A stretch of 9,806 nucleotides of DNA from JBDSTZ01 sp039927975 (GCA_039927975.1 JBDSTZ010000087.1:1-9806); one strand, 5' to 3'; shown: positions 1 through 7,191, counted from the stretch's first letter. Notes: generated by a model not told the origin, from the sequence alone. Translations and numbers: made by a program.

Positions 1-2
1 CC

Positions 3-449
3 AGCAACGCCCAGGACGAAGCCGAGCGCCAGCAGCTGGCCGGCGACACCGGCAAGCTGCTCACCAATATGCTGGCGGCGGTGTCGCTCTCGCGCGAGCG
101 GGACGTCTACCTGACCAATCTGGTCAAGTGCCGCCCTGTGAGCGCGAACGGCGGCGAGCGCGCGCCGAGCGCCGAAGAAGTCGCCGCCTGCCGGCCCTAC
201 CTCGCGCGCGAACTGGCGCTCTGCGGCGCCGGCACCCTGCTCACGCTCGGCCAGATCGCCGCCAACGGCCTGCTCGGCAAACCACTGCCGACCGCGCTGG
301 CCGGCAGCCGTGGCAGCGTCCACCAATTTGACGGCGTGCCCATGGTCGCGACCCTGCATCCGGGCGAACTGCTGCGGCGCGGCACCGACAAGGCGCTGTC
401 CTGGGTCGACCTGTGCCTGGCCATGGCGGCCAATGAGCGCGCCGGCTGA
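3..449 (+). CDS. Uracil-DNA glycosylase, family 4 type, 3' part (5' end outside window)
   Basis: Base-excision repair enzyme that removes uracil from DNA. Only the C-terminal ~148 residues are here: the frame is open from position 3 to the TGA at 447-449, so the start lies left of the window. The visible part carries VYLTNLVKCRP followed by EEVAACRPYL. The two cysteines (codons 129-131 and 189-191) match the second pair of iron-sulfur-cluster cysteines in family 4 glycosylases; the first pair would be upstream. Next come a LTLGQIAA strand-helix and VATLHPGELLRR, the equivalent of the family's C-terminal HPS(x)LLR motif, here with HPG. The tail KALSWVDLCLA matches the family's usual ending. 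The last 17 bases overlap the next gene, so the two are probably co-transcribed and translationally coupled. Family assignment is firm; the exact subfamily (4 or 5) cannot be settled without the N-terminus. Confidence 0.85.
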   Translation, partial: SNAQDEAERQQLAGDTGKLLTNMLAAVSLSRERDVYLTNLVKCRPVSANGGERAPSAEEVAACRPYLARELALCGAGTLLTLGQIAANGLLGKPLPTALAGSRGSVHQFDGVPMVATLHPGELLRRGTDKALSWVDLCLAMAANERAG

Positions 450-1356
450 CACCTACCAGGCGCATTTCGCGCGCCGCTGGGGCCACCTGCGCCGGCCGCA
501 CGTGCGCGCGCTGGCCTGGCTGATCGACGCGCCCGACCTGCTCGACCCCCATGACCCCGGCTGGCATGGCCAGATCGCCACCCTCGGCGCCGCCTCAAGC
601 GCGGTGGCCGCCTGGCTGGCCAGTCTGGATGCCGATCCGGCCGCGCTCGACGCCTCCCTCGGCGAGAAGCCCTACACCCGGCTCGGCCTCTACGCCGAAA
701 AGCTGATGGCGTTTTATTTCGCCGAACAAGGCCGGCTGGTGGCCCACAGCCTGCAAGTGCGCGCCAGCCGCAACGACACGATCGGCGAATTCGACTTCCT
801 GCTCGACGCCGGCGCCGACGGCCTCGAACACATCGAGCTGGCCACCAAGTTCTATCTGCTGCAAGGCAGTAGCGCGCAGCGCTTCGACAATCTGATCGGC
901 CCCAACCTGGCCGACAGCCTGGGCGCCAAGATGCGCAAGATCGTCGGCAAGCAGCTGGCGCTGGGCGAGCATCCGGCCGCGCAGGCGCTGCTGCCGCGTC
1001 CCGTCGTCAAGGCGGCCGCACTGGTCAAGGGCTGGCTGTTTTATCCCGCCGCCAGCGAGGCGCCGCTGGCCGGCATCGGCGCCGCCCATTGCCGCGGTTT
1101 CTGGTGCGCCCTCGACGAGATCGCGCAGCGCGATGACGACGCCTTCGTCGTGTTGCCGCGCCTGCAATGGCTGGCGCCGTGGCGCGGCGCGGCGCCGGTG
1201 CTGGACCGTGCTGGTTTGAAGGGGGAACTGGCCGGAATGCCCGGCCCGGTGCTGGTGGCGGCGGTGCGTCCAAGCGGCGCCGGGTTCGAAGAAACCGCGC
1301 GCGGCTTCATCGTGCCGGACGACTGGCGCGCCCGCGCCGCCGCCCGGTCGGCTTAG
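433..1356 (+). CDS. DUF1853 family protein, possible PD-(D/E)XK nuclease fold
   Basis: A protein of 307 residues that I recognise as the uncharacterised DUF1853 family. The start chosen is the ATG at 433, inside the end of the glycosylase gene. The frame is open further upstream, but that stretch reads as out-of-frame glycosylase sequence. The most telling segment is GEFDFLL (residues 118-124) followed by HIELATKFYL (133-142). D121, E135 and K139 sit on two adjacent predicted strands, as in the PD-(D/E)XK nuclease core, here with an E-x3-K spacing. No membrane segment or signal peptide is visible, so it is probably cytoplasmic. The 17-bp overlap with a uracil-DNA glycosylase gene suggests a DNA-related role, but that is inference from context. 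Its TAG stop overlaps the stop of the convergent lplT gene. The function is unknown; the family call is fairly sure and the nuclease fold is a hypothesis. Confidence 0.75.
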   Translation: MSAPADTYQAHFARRWGHLRRPHVRALAWLIDAPDLLDPHDPGWHGQIATLGAASSAVAAWLASLDADPAALDASLGEKPYTRLGLYAEKLMAFYFAEQGRLVAHSLQVRASRNDTIGEFDFLLDAGADGLEHIELATKFYLLQGSSAQRFDNLIGPNLADSLGAKMRKIVGKQLALGEHPAAQALLPRPVVKAAALVKGWLFYPAASEAPLAGIGAAHCRGFWCALDEIAQRDDDAFVVLPRLQWLAPWRGAAPVLDRAGLKGELAGMPGPVLVAAVRPSGAGFEETARGFIVPDDWRARAAARSA

Positions 1357-2615
1357 TGTTTGTGCTCGCCGATCAGGGCGAGCGAATCGTGCTCTTTCTG
1401 GTTGGCCGCGTGGCGCCGCATGATCAGGAACATCAGCGCGGCGACCGAGAAACCGAACAGGATGATGGTGGCATTGAGCGACAGCTTTAGCCCGATCATG
1501 ATGGCGTAGACCGTGAGCATGGTCAGGATCGACAGGTTCTCATTGAAGTTCTGCACCGCGATCGAGTGGCCGGCGCTCATCAGCACGTGGCCGCGATGCT
1601 GCAGCAGGGCGTTCATCGGCACCACGAAAAAGCCCGACAGCAGGCCGATCAGGATCAGCAGGGGATAAGCCAGCGCCACCGAATGGACCATCGTCATGCC
1701 CATCACGATGACGCCCATCACGATGCCGAGCGGGATCACGCTCAGCGATTTTTTCAGCGGCACGATCTTGGCCGACAGCGCCGCGCCGAGCGCGATGCCG
1801 ATGGCGACCACGCCGACCAGGCTGGTCGCCTTTTCATAAGGCATGCGCAGCGATTCCTCGGCCCACTTGAGCACGATCAGTTGCAAGGTCGCGCCGGCGC
1901 CCCAGAACAGAGTGGTGACGGCCAGCGAGATCTGGCCCAGCTTGTCCTTCCACAGCGTCGACGAGCAGTTGGCGAAATCGGCGATCAGCTTGATCGGATT
2001 GCGTTCCTGGTGTTCGTAGATGGCGCCGGTGTCGGGAATGCGCGCGTTCAGGCCGGTCGCCAGCAGGTAGATCGCCACCACCACGCACAGCGCCGCCTCG
2101 GTCGGCGAATCGACCCCGGTGGTCACAAAAGGCATGTCGAAACTTAGCAGCGCGCCCGACACCTTGGCGCCCACCAGCGCGCCGCCCATCACGGTGCCGA
2201 GGATGATCGAGGTGACCGTCAAACCTTCGATCCAGCCGTTGGCCGCGACCAGTTTTTCGGGCGGCAGCAATTCGGTCAGGATGCCGTACTTGGCCGGCGA
2301 GTACACCGCCGCGCCGAAGCCGACCACCGCGTAGGCGATCAGCGGATTGACGTGAAAGAAAAACAGCAGGCAGCCGAAGATCTTGATCAGGTTGGCGATG
2401 AACATCACCTTGCCCTTTGGCTTCCAGTCGGCAAAGGCGCCGACGAAGGCGGCCAGCAACACGTAAAACAGCACGAAGGATAATTTGAGCAGCGGCGCCT
2501 GCGAGGGAGGCGCGTGCATGGTAGCGAGCACGTCGATCGCCACGAAGAACAGGGCGTTGTCGGCCAGCGAGGAAAAAAACTGGGCCGCCATGATGGTGTA
2601 AAAACCACGATTCAT
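1353..2615 (-). CDS. lplT: Lysophospholipid transporter LplT (MFS)
   Basis: Inner-membrane transporter of the major facilitator superfamily. In E. coli LplT flips lysophospholipids such as lyso-PE inward for re-acylation by Aas. The 420-residue protein is near the family's usual ~400. Features shared with E. coli LplT are an N-terminal AQFFSSLADNALFF, the MFS loop 2-3 motif GAFADWKPKGKV (59-70), GFGAAVYSPAKYGILTEL (99-116), TLFWGAG in the middle, and SGFFVVPMNALLQHRG followed by AVQNFNEN near the C-terminus. About a dozen hydrophobic segments are visible. No Aas acyltransferase/ligase domain is fused or adjacent here. The start is the ATG at 2615, with a weak AAAGAAG ribosome-binding candidate. 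It is transcribed divergently from alr across 129 bp and converges on the DUF1853 gene with overlapping stops. Identification is firm; the substrate is inferred from the family. Confidence 0.93.
   Translation of the reverse strand: MNRGFYTIMAAQFFSSLADNALFFVAIDVLATMHAPPSQAPLLKLSFVLFYVLLAAFVGAFADWKPKGKVMFIANLIKIFGCLLFFFHVNPLIAYAVVGFGAAVYSPAKYGILTELLPPEKLVAANGWIEGLTVTSIILGTVMGGALVGAKVSGALLSFDMPFVTTGVDSPTEAALCVVVAIYLLATGLNARIPDTGAIYEHQERNPIKLIADFANCSSTLWKDKLGQISLAVTTLFWGAGATLQLIVLKWAEESLRMPYEKATSLVGVVAIGIALGAALSAKIVPLKKSLSVIPLGIVMGVIVMGMTMVHSVALAYPLLILIGLLSGFFVVPMNALLQHRGHVLMSAGHSIAVQNFNENLSILTMLTVYAIMIGLKLSLNATIILFGFSVAALMFLIMRRHAANQKEHDSLALIGEHKH
1364..1383. other. GC hairpin at the convergent DUF1853/lplT junction
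   Basis: GCTCGCC (1364-1370) and GGCGAGC (1377-1383) form a perfect 7-bp stem with a 6-base loop, inside the last codons of lplT and 8 bases past the DUF1853 stop. No T-run follows on either strand. It could contribute to ending both transcripts, since the genes leave no space between them. Confidence 0.35.
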
Positions 2616-2646
2616 TCGAGAACTTCTTTAAACATGTCTGGGTTGC

Positions 2647-2675
2647 TTTATACCATGCTCAGCGCTTCACGCCAA
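2647..2675 (-). promoter_or_regulatory. Sigma70-type promoter for lplT
   Basis: Read on the minus strand, TTGGCG (2675-2670) and TATAAA (2652-2647) are separated by exactly 17 bp and point at lplT. Transcription would start near 2640, giving a leader of about 25 bases. The match is good at both hexamers, but nothing experimental supports it. Confidence 0.5.
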
Positions 2676-2708
2676 AGAAAACAGCCGCGCAGAAACGACT
2701 TCGTCCGG

Positions 2709-2714
2709 TAAAAT
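2709..2714 (+). promoter_or_regulatory. Possible -10 element for alr
   Basis: TAAAAT lies 31 bases before the alr start in the divergent lplT-alr region. No convincing -35 hexamer stands 16-18 bp upstream, so this is a weak call that rests on position and the -10 match only. Confidence 0.3.
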
Positions 2715-2744
2715 AGCCGCTTCCATCATCAATTCAATATCCCT

Positions 2745-3824
2745 ATGCCACGCCCGCTGCGCGCCACGATCGATCTCGAATGCATGCGGCATAACCTGGC
2801 GCTGGCGCGCGCCTGCGCGCCGGACGCGCGGGTGTGGGCGGTGGTCAAGGCCAACGCCTACGGTCACGGCCTCGAGTTCGGCCTGCGCGGCTTCGGCGCC
2901 GCCGACGGTCTTGCCCTGGTCGAGCTCGACAACGCGCTGCGCCTGCGCGAACTGGGTTGGACCCGTCCGATCCTGCTGCTCGAAGGTATTTTCGCCGACA
3001 GCGACATCTCGCAGCTGTGGGAGCACGATCTCGAATGCGTGGTGCATTCGATCGAGCAACTCAAGATGCTCGAATACACCCGCCTGCCGCGCCCGATCGA
3101 TGTGCATCTTAAAATGAACACCGGCATGAACCGGCTCGGCTTCACGCCCGACGCCTACCGCGCCGCGCATGCGCGCCTGCGGGCGATTCCCGGCGTCGGC
3201 AAGATTTCCCTGATGACCCACTTCGCCAACGCCGACGAGCTCGAACATCCCTTGCTGCCGATGCGCGAGCAGATGCTGCGTTTCCTCGCCGGCGCCGACG
3301 GCTTGCCGGGCGAACGCAGCCTGTGCAATTCGGGCGGCGTGCTGCAGCGCTCCACCGCGCTGGCGCAGGACTGGATTCGGCCCGGCATCATGCTGTACGG
3401 CGCCAGTCCCGGCGGGCACAGCGCGGCCGAGCTCGGCTTGCGGCCCTGCATGACCCTGTCGAGCGAAATCATCGGCATCCAGCAACTGGCGCCCGGCGAC
3501 ACGGTCGGCTACGGCAGCCGCTTTCGCGCCGAGGCGCCCACCACCATCGGCGTGGTGGCCTGCGGTTACGCCGACGGCTATCCGCGCCACGCCGCGCACG
3601 GCACCCCGGTGCTGGTCGACGGCCACCGCACCGCCTTGCTCGGCCGCGTTTCGATGGACATGCTGACGGTCGACCTGGGGCCGATTCCGAACGCCCGCGT
3701 CGGCAGCAAGGTGACCCTGTGGGGACACGGCTTGCCGATCGACGAGGTGGCGCAGGCGGCCGGCACGATCGGCTATGAACTGATGTGCGCGCTGTCGCCG
3801 CGCGTGCCGCTGCTGCAAGCCTGA
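2745..3824 (+). CDS. alr: Alanine racemase, PLP-dependent
   Basis: Interconverts L- and D-alanine in the cytoplasm and so supplies D-alanine for peptidoglycan. The 359-residue length is typical. The N-terminal PLP-barrel begins with the family pattern RATIDLECMRHNL. VVKANAYGHG carries the PLP-linking lysine K35. The second catalytic base is Y256 in VGYGSRF, followed by ACGYADGYPR and RVSMDM of the C-terminal beta domain. HLKMNTGMNRLGF and MTHFANAD are further signature strands. The ATG at 2745 is chosen because homologues begin just before the RATID strand. No clear Shine-Dalgarno sequence precedes it (upstream bases are AATTCAATATCCCT). It is divergent from lplT and followed after 55 bp by radA in the same direction, probably one transcript. 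All key residues are present and I see nothing unusual. It could equally be called dadX, but there is no dadA beside it, so alr is preferred. Confidence 0.95.
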   Translation: MPRPLRATIDLECMRHNLALARACAPDARVWAVVKANAYGHGLEFGLRGFGAADGLALVELDNALRLRELGWTRPILLLEGIFADSDISQLWEHDLECVVHSIEQLKMLEYTRLPRPIDVHLKMNTGMNRLGFTPDAYRAAHARLRAIPGVGKISLMTHFANADELEHPLLPMREQMLRFLAGADGLPGERSLCNSGGVLQRSTALAQDWIRPGIMLYGASPGGHSAAELGLRPCMTLSSEIIGIQQLAPGDTVGYGSRFRAEAPTTIGVVACGYADGYPRHAAHGTPVLVDGHRTALLGRVSMDMLTVDLGPIPNARVGSKVTLWGHGLPIDEVAQAAGTIGYELMCALSPRVPLLQA

Positions 3825-3838
3825 GCCCGCGTTCGGGC
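3825..3838 (+). other. Short GC hairpin between alr and radA
   Basis: GCCCG-CGTT-CGGGC begins right after the alr stop codon: a perfect 5-bp stem with a 4-base loop. It is followed by CTTCCC rather than a T-run, so at most it is a weak or partial terminator, or a processing hairpin between the two genes. Confidence 0.25.
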
Positions 3839-3879
3839 CTTCCCGCCGCCGCCACCATCTTATTGACTCCGACAACCCC

Positions 3880-5256
3880 ATGGCCAAACCAAAAACCAAT
3901 TTCACCTGCAGCGAGTGCGGCGGCATCAGCAACAAATGGACCGGCCAGTGCCCCGCCTGCCGCGCCTGGAACACCCTGGTCGAAACGCCGATCGAGGCGC
4001 CCGGCCTGAACCGTCTGTCCAATCCGCAGCACAAGAGCCTGGCGCAAACGGCGCCGGTACTGTCGCTGGCCGACATCGACGCGGTCGACGTGCCGCGCTT
4101 CGGCACCGGCATCGAGGAATTCGACCGCGTGCTCGGCGGCGGCCTGGTGGCCGGCGGCGTGGTGCTGATCGGCGGCGACCCCGGCATCGGCAAGTCGACC
4201 CTGCTGCTGCAGGCGCTGGCCAACATCTCGCAACTGAAAAGCACGCTGTACGTCAGCGGCGAGGAGTCCGGCGCCCAGATCGCCCTGCGCGCGCGCCGCC
4301 TGGCCGTCGAGGTCAAGGACTTCAAGCTGCAGGCTGAAATCCAGCTCGAGAAAATCCTCGGCACGCTGGCCGACCTGAAACCCGAAGTGGCCGTCATCGA
4401 TTCGATCCAGACCGTGTATTCGGACGCGCTGACGTCCGCGCCCGGGTCGGTGGCCCAGGTGCGCGAGTGCGCGGCGCAGCTGACCCGCGTGGCCAAGCAG
4501 ACCGGCGTGACCATCATCCTGGTCGGCCACGTCACCAAGGAAGGCGCGCTGGCCGGCCCGCGCGTGCTCGAACACATTGTCGACACCGTGCTGTATTTCG
4601 AAGGCGACGCCCAGTCGAGCTTCCGCCTGGTGCGGGCGATCAAGAACCGCTTCGGCGCCGTCAACGAGCTGGGCGTGTTCGCCATGACCGAAAAAGGCTT
4701 GAAGGGCGTCTCCAACCCGTCGGCGCTGTTCCTCTCGCAGCACGACAGCCAGGTGCCCGGCTCCTGCGTGATGGTGACCCAGGAGGGCACCCGCCCGCTG
4801 CTGGTCGAAATCCAGGCGCTGGTCGACACCAGCCACTTGCCCAACGCGCGCCGCCTGTCGGTCGGCCTGGAGCAGAACCGCCTGGCCATGCTGCTGGCCG
4901 TGCTGCACCGCCACGCCGGCATCGCCGCCTTCGACCAGGACGTCTTCATCAACGCGGTGGGCGGCGTCAAGATCGCCGAACCGGCGGCCGACCTCGCGGT
5001 GCTGCTGGCGATTAACTCGTCGATGCGCAACAAGGCCTTGCCGCGCGGGCTGGTGGTGTTTGGCGAAGTCGGCCTGGCCGGCGAGATCCGCCCGGCGCCG
5101 CGCGGCCAGGAACGCTTGCGCGAAGCGGCCAAGCTGGGTTTTTCGATCGCCATGATCCCGAAAGCGAATGCGCCAAAACAAAAGATTGAAGGAATGACGA
5201 TTGTCGCGGTCGAACGGATTGACGAAGCCTTCAACAAGTTGCGCGAATTGGATTGA
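3880..5256 (+). CDS. radA: DNA repair protein RadA (branch-migration ATPase)
   Basis: RecA-like ATPase that works with RecA on recombination intermediates, promoting D-loop branch migration. The 458 residues show the full family architecture. An N-terminal four-cysteine zinc finger uses C10, C13, C24 and C27, with KWTGQCPAC typical of RadA. The Walker A loop is GDPGIGKST (99-107) and Walker B lies around VAVID (170-174), followed by SIQTVYSD. The RadA-specific KNRFG motif is at 255-259. The C-terminal Lon-like domain includes VFINAVGGVKI, DLAVLLA and FGEVGLAGEIRP. The ATG at 3880 places the zinc finger at the usual distance; no Shine-Dalgarno sequence is evident. The gene follows alr closely and is probably in the same operon. 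All catalytic motifs are intact. Downstream, a small hairpin (5288-5301, TGTCG-GCCG-CGACA) without a T-run lies before the PilZ gene. Confidence 0.96.
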   Translation: MAKPKTNFTCSECGGISNKWTGQCPACRAWNTLVETPIEAPGLNRLSNPQHKSLAQTAPVLSLADIDAVDVPRFGTGIEEFDRVLGGGLVAGGVVLIGGDPGIGKSTLLLQALANISQLKSTLYVSGEESGAQIALRARRLAVEVKDFKLQAEIQLEKILGTLADLKPEVAVIDSIQTVYSDALTSAPGSVAQVRECAAQLTRVAKQTGVTIILVGHVTKEGALAGPRVLEHIVDTVLYFEGDAQSSFRLVRAIKNRFGAVNELGVFAMTEKGLKGVSNPSALFLSQHDSQVPGSCVMVTQEGTRPLLVEIQALVDTSHLPNARRLSVGLEQNRLAMLLAVLHRHAGIAAFDQDVFINAVGGVKIAEPAADLAVLLAINSSMRNKALPRGLVVFGEVGLAGEIRPAPRGQERLREAAKLGFSIAMIPKANAPKQKIEGMTIVAVERIDEAFNKLRELD

Positions 5257-5352
5257 CACTGGACTTGTCGTTTCCCATCGGCAATAATGTCGGCCGCGAC
5301 ACATTCCGTCGGACCGGCACCGACAACAGCAGGGCGCGAGCGGCGTCCACCC

Positions 5353-5358
5353 GGAAGG
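5353..5358 (+). promoter_or_regulatory. Ribosome-binding site deciding the TTG start of the PilZ gene
   Basis: GGAAGG stands 4 bases before a TTG codon at 5363. No ATG or GTG start is available near the conserved N-terminus in this frame, so this site and the TTG together define the start. The spacing is slightly short. Confidence 0.5.
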
Positions 5359-5362
5359 TATT

Positions 5363-5683
5363 TTGATAAACGAACAACGCAAATCCCCGCGCAAGGTCTT
5401 GAAGGCGAAGGCCGTGCTGGCCATGGAAGGCATGCCGCCGATTCCCGCCCGCACCCTCGACATCGCCGCCAACGGCATCGCCGTTTCGACCCCGCATCAA
5501 CTGCCGGTCGGCGCCACCGGCAAGCTCAGCTTCGACCTTTACTTTGAAGGCAAGATGATGCCGATCAGCGCCCGCGCCCGCGCGCTGTATTGCATCATCA
5601 GCAATGGTGAATTCAAGATCGGCTTCCAGTTCATCAGCGTCGACCTGACCAGTATGACCACGCTGGCCAAGTTCTTGCGCTGA
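5363..5683 (+). CDS. Single-domain PilZ protein (putative c-di-GMP receptor)
   Basis: A 106-residue protein that is essentially one PilZ domain. It shows RKSPR near the N-terminus, which fits the RxxxR c-di-GMP-binding arm, and then TLDIAANGIAV, which fits (D/N)xSxxG with alanine in place of the serine. A run of short beta strands follows, ending in GEFKIGFQFISVDL and a C-terminal helix (MTTLAKFLR), as expected for this fold. Single-domain PilZ proteins are usually cytoplasmic adaptors that pass a c-di-GMP signal to motility, pilus, secretion or polysaccharide machinery; the target here is unknown. Translation must start at a TTG (5363) behind GGAAGG, which implies modest expression. It lies 106 bp after radA in the same direction, without a convincing promoter between, and is followed by two terminator-like hairpins. 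The domain call is good; ligand binding with the Ser-to-Ala change is likely but unproven. Confidence 0.82.
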   Translation: MINEQRKSPRKVLKAKAVLAMEGMPPIPARTLDIAANGIAVSTPHQLPVGATGKLSFDLYFEGKMMPISARARALYCIISNGEFKIGFQFISVDLTSMTTLAKFLR

Positions 5684-5692
5684 CACGGCGTC

Positions 5693-5725
5693 GCGCCGCT
5701 TGCCTGGCTGCCGCGCTTATTTTTA
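5693..5725 (+). terminator. Terminator-like hairpin after the PilZ gene
   Basis: GCGCCGC (5693-5699) pairs with GCCGCGC (5710-5716) except for one C-C mismatch, over a 10-base loop, and is followed by TTATTTTTA. It starts 9 bases after the PilZ stop codon, in the right place to end the radA-PilZ transcript. Confidence 0.45.
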
Positions 5726-5727
5726 GA

Positions 5728-5748
5728 TGCCGTCGTCGGCGGTTTTTT
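5728..5748 (+). terminator. Second terminator-like hairpin with T-run
   Basis: GCCG-TCGT-CGGC (5729-5740), extendable by one T-G pair, is followed by GG and six T residues. The stem is short, but the T-run is clear. With the preceding hairpin it forms a tandem terminator between two convergent genes. Confidence 0.5.
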
Positions 5749-5759
5749 CCCTCACTCGC

Positions 5760-7181
5760 TCAGGCGCCGACGCCGCGTGCCGGGCCGCTTTCAGGTTGCG
5801 TGAAGGTCCGCACCACCCGGTCGAGCAAGGCGAACAGGATCTCGATGCCATAACCGAATACAAAGGGGACGAACAGTGGCGGCAGATTGAGCGTCTTGAA
5901 GGTGGGGTCGCCGGCCGTTGCCAGCAGCCCACCGAACACGCCCGCAATCGCCCCCAGGCAGATGCGCACGATGTACACGCTGACCGAGACCGGCATGTAG
6001 GTATGCTCGCGCAGCGACTGGCTGAGCGATCGCAGGATGAAGGTCAGCGCGCCCAGCACGCCCATCAGCATTGGAATCAGGTAGGCGCCCACATTGGCCA
6101 CGATCATTTTTGATTGCACCAGCAGGCTGGCCGATTGCGCGTCGAACGCCTTGGCATAATCGACTTCGGCGGTTCGCAGCTGGTCGCTCAAGGACTCCGT
6201 CTGTGAATCGCCACGCGTGGGACTTGCCAGGCTTGGCGCCGCCGTGGCATCGTGACCGGCCAGCTTGGCGCGCAGTTGTGCGACCCGATCGGTGGCATCG
6301 AGAAGTTCCTGGTCCGTGCGCCGCTCCACCGGACAGATGAAGCTCATGCCATACAAATTACACATCGTCGTCGCGCGCAGATACCAGCGCATGACGAGGT
6401 TCGATAGCGGCCGTCCGCGCTCGGCCTGCACGCGTATTTCGTGTTCGGCCTGCAGGAATTGCTGTTTCTTGTCTTCGAGCGCGGCCACCGCCGGCATGAA
6501 TTCATCGCAGCCGCCCTTGAGCGCGGTGTGTTGCAGCGCCGCCGCTGCCGGCGCAGCTGGATTGACCTCAAGCGTGCAATTGTCGACCGCGCCCACCTTG
6601 TGGCGGACCGCATTGAATCGGTTAATCGCGCTGTCGACCTCCGCTTGCCGCGTCGCCATCGCCGCGTTCAACTCGGTGTTCTTGGCTTGCTGGCTGATCG
6701 CCATATCGACCAGATCCTTGCCCGAGACCCAGAATCCCTGAAGGGCGAGGCCGGCCGCGAAGACGATCACTGCGCAGCAGGCATTGCCGGCAGTCGGGGT
6801 AAAAAATGATTTGGGAAAGCACCTTGCGTTGATCTCGATCGACGAGCGGATCGAGCAAGCGCTCAACGGTGCCAGCTCGACCGCGAAATCATCGAACGCA
6901 CTCCAGAACGCGGTCGCGATGGCGGCACGCGCCGGGCTGGCCACGCCCTCCCGTTCGCGCCGATAGGCTTCCGCGCTGTGGATCAGCGCTTCGACTTTCT
7001 TGGCATCGATCTTGCGCGAACTTTGCGCGGCAAATGCCAGCAGCAAATCGGTATCGGCCAGCGCGCTGGCGACGGGATCGTCGAGATTGACGCAGGAATA
7101 GGCGTCTTTGCGGTGCCAGAAGCGGGACCATTTGTTCCATGCGTGGCGTAAATATTGCGAGAACGGTGGCAAGAGATCCAT
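5760..7181 (-). CDS. Unrecognised membrane protein with large, probably periplasmic domain
   Basis: I do not recognise a named family. The start chosen is the ATG at 7181, because GGGAG sits 5 bases before it; a TTG at 7220 would add 13 residues but has no such site. The 473-residue protein has a charged helical N-terminal region (1-130), a first membrane segment (~133-152), and a ~205-residue loop with heptad-like helices (~160-195 and ~232-256) and four cysteines (C202, C225, C274, C283). Three more membrane segments follow (~360-384, ~402-423, ~433-456). The positively charged N-terminus and the RSLSQSLREHTY link between segments 2 and 3 suggest both are cytoplasmic, which places the long loop in the periplasm. 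The C-terminal block, ending LFVPFVFGYGIEILFALLDR, resembles endings I have seen in other uncharacterised bacterial membrane proteins, but I cannot name them. GC content looks lower than in neighbouring genes. It is convergent with the PilZ gene and divergent from the synthetase gene. No function is assigned. Confidence 0.8.
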   Translation of the reverse strand: MDLLPPFSQYLRHAWNKWSRFWHRKDAYSCVNLDDPVASALADTDLLLAFAAQSSRKIDAKKVEALIHSAEAYRREREGVASPARAAIATAFWSAFDDFAVELAPLSACSIRSSIEINARCFPKSFFTPTAGNACCAVIVFAAGLALQGFWVSGKDLVDMAISQQAKNTELNAAMATRQAEVDSAINRFNAVRHKVGAVDNCTLEVNPAAPAAAALQHTALKGGCDEFMPAVAALEDKKQQFLQAEHEIRVQAERGRPLSNLVMRWYLRATTMCNLYGMSFICPVERRTDQELLDATDRVAQLRAKLAGHDATAAPSLASPTRGDSQTESLSDQLRTAEVDYAKAFDAQSASLLVQSKMIVANVGAYLIPMLMGVLGALTFILRSLSQSLREHTYMPVSVSVYIVRICLGAIAGVFGGLLATAGDPTFKTLNLPPLFVPFVFGYGIEILFALLDRVVRTFTQPESGPARGVGA

Positions 7182-7186
7182 CTGCA

Positions 7187-7191
7187 CTCCC
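7187..7191 (-). promoter_or_regulatory. Ribosome-binding site for the membrane-protein gene
   Basis: On the minus strand GGGAG lies 5 bases before the ATG at 7181. It is the reason for preferring this start over the in-frame TTG at 7220. Confidence 0.6.

Noticed and set aside
3863..3868. TTGACT shortly before radA as a -35 element
   Set aside because: Only 11 bases separate it from the radA start codon, leaving no room for a -10 and transcription start.
2667..5237. An 856-codon open frame on the minus strand opposite alr and radA
   Set aside because: It lies exactly opposite two well-conserved genes, its composition is typical of reversed GC-rich codons, and it contains no recognisable domain or ribosome site.
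5253..5258. TTGACA at the radA stop codon as a -35 element for the PilZ gene
   Set aside because: No -10-like hexamer lies 16-18 bp downstream; the AT-rich AATAAT is too far away.
3469..5478. A 669-codon open frame on the minus strand opposite the end of alr and radA
   Set aside because: Same reason: rich in G, A, Q, R and D from mirror codons of radA, with no family resemblance.
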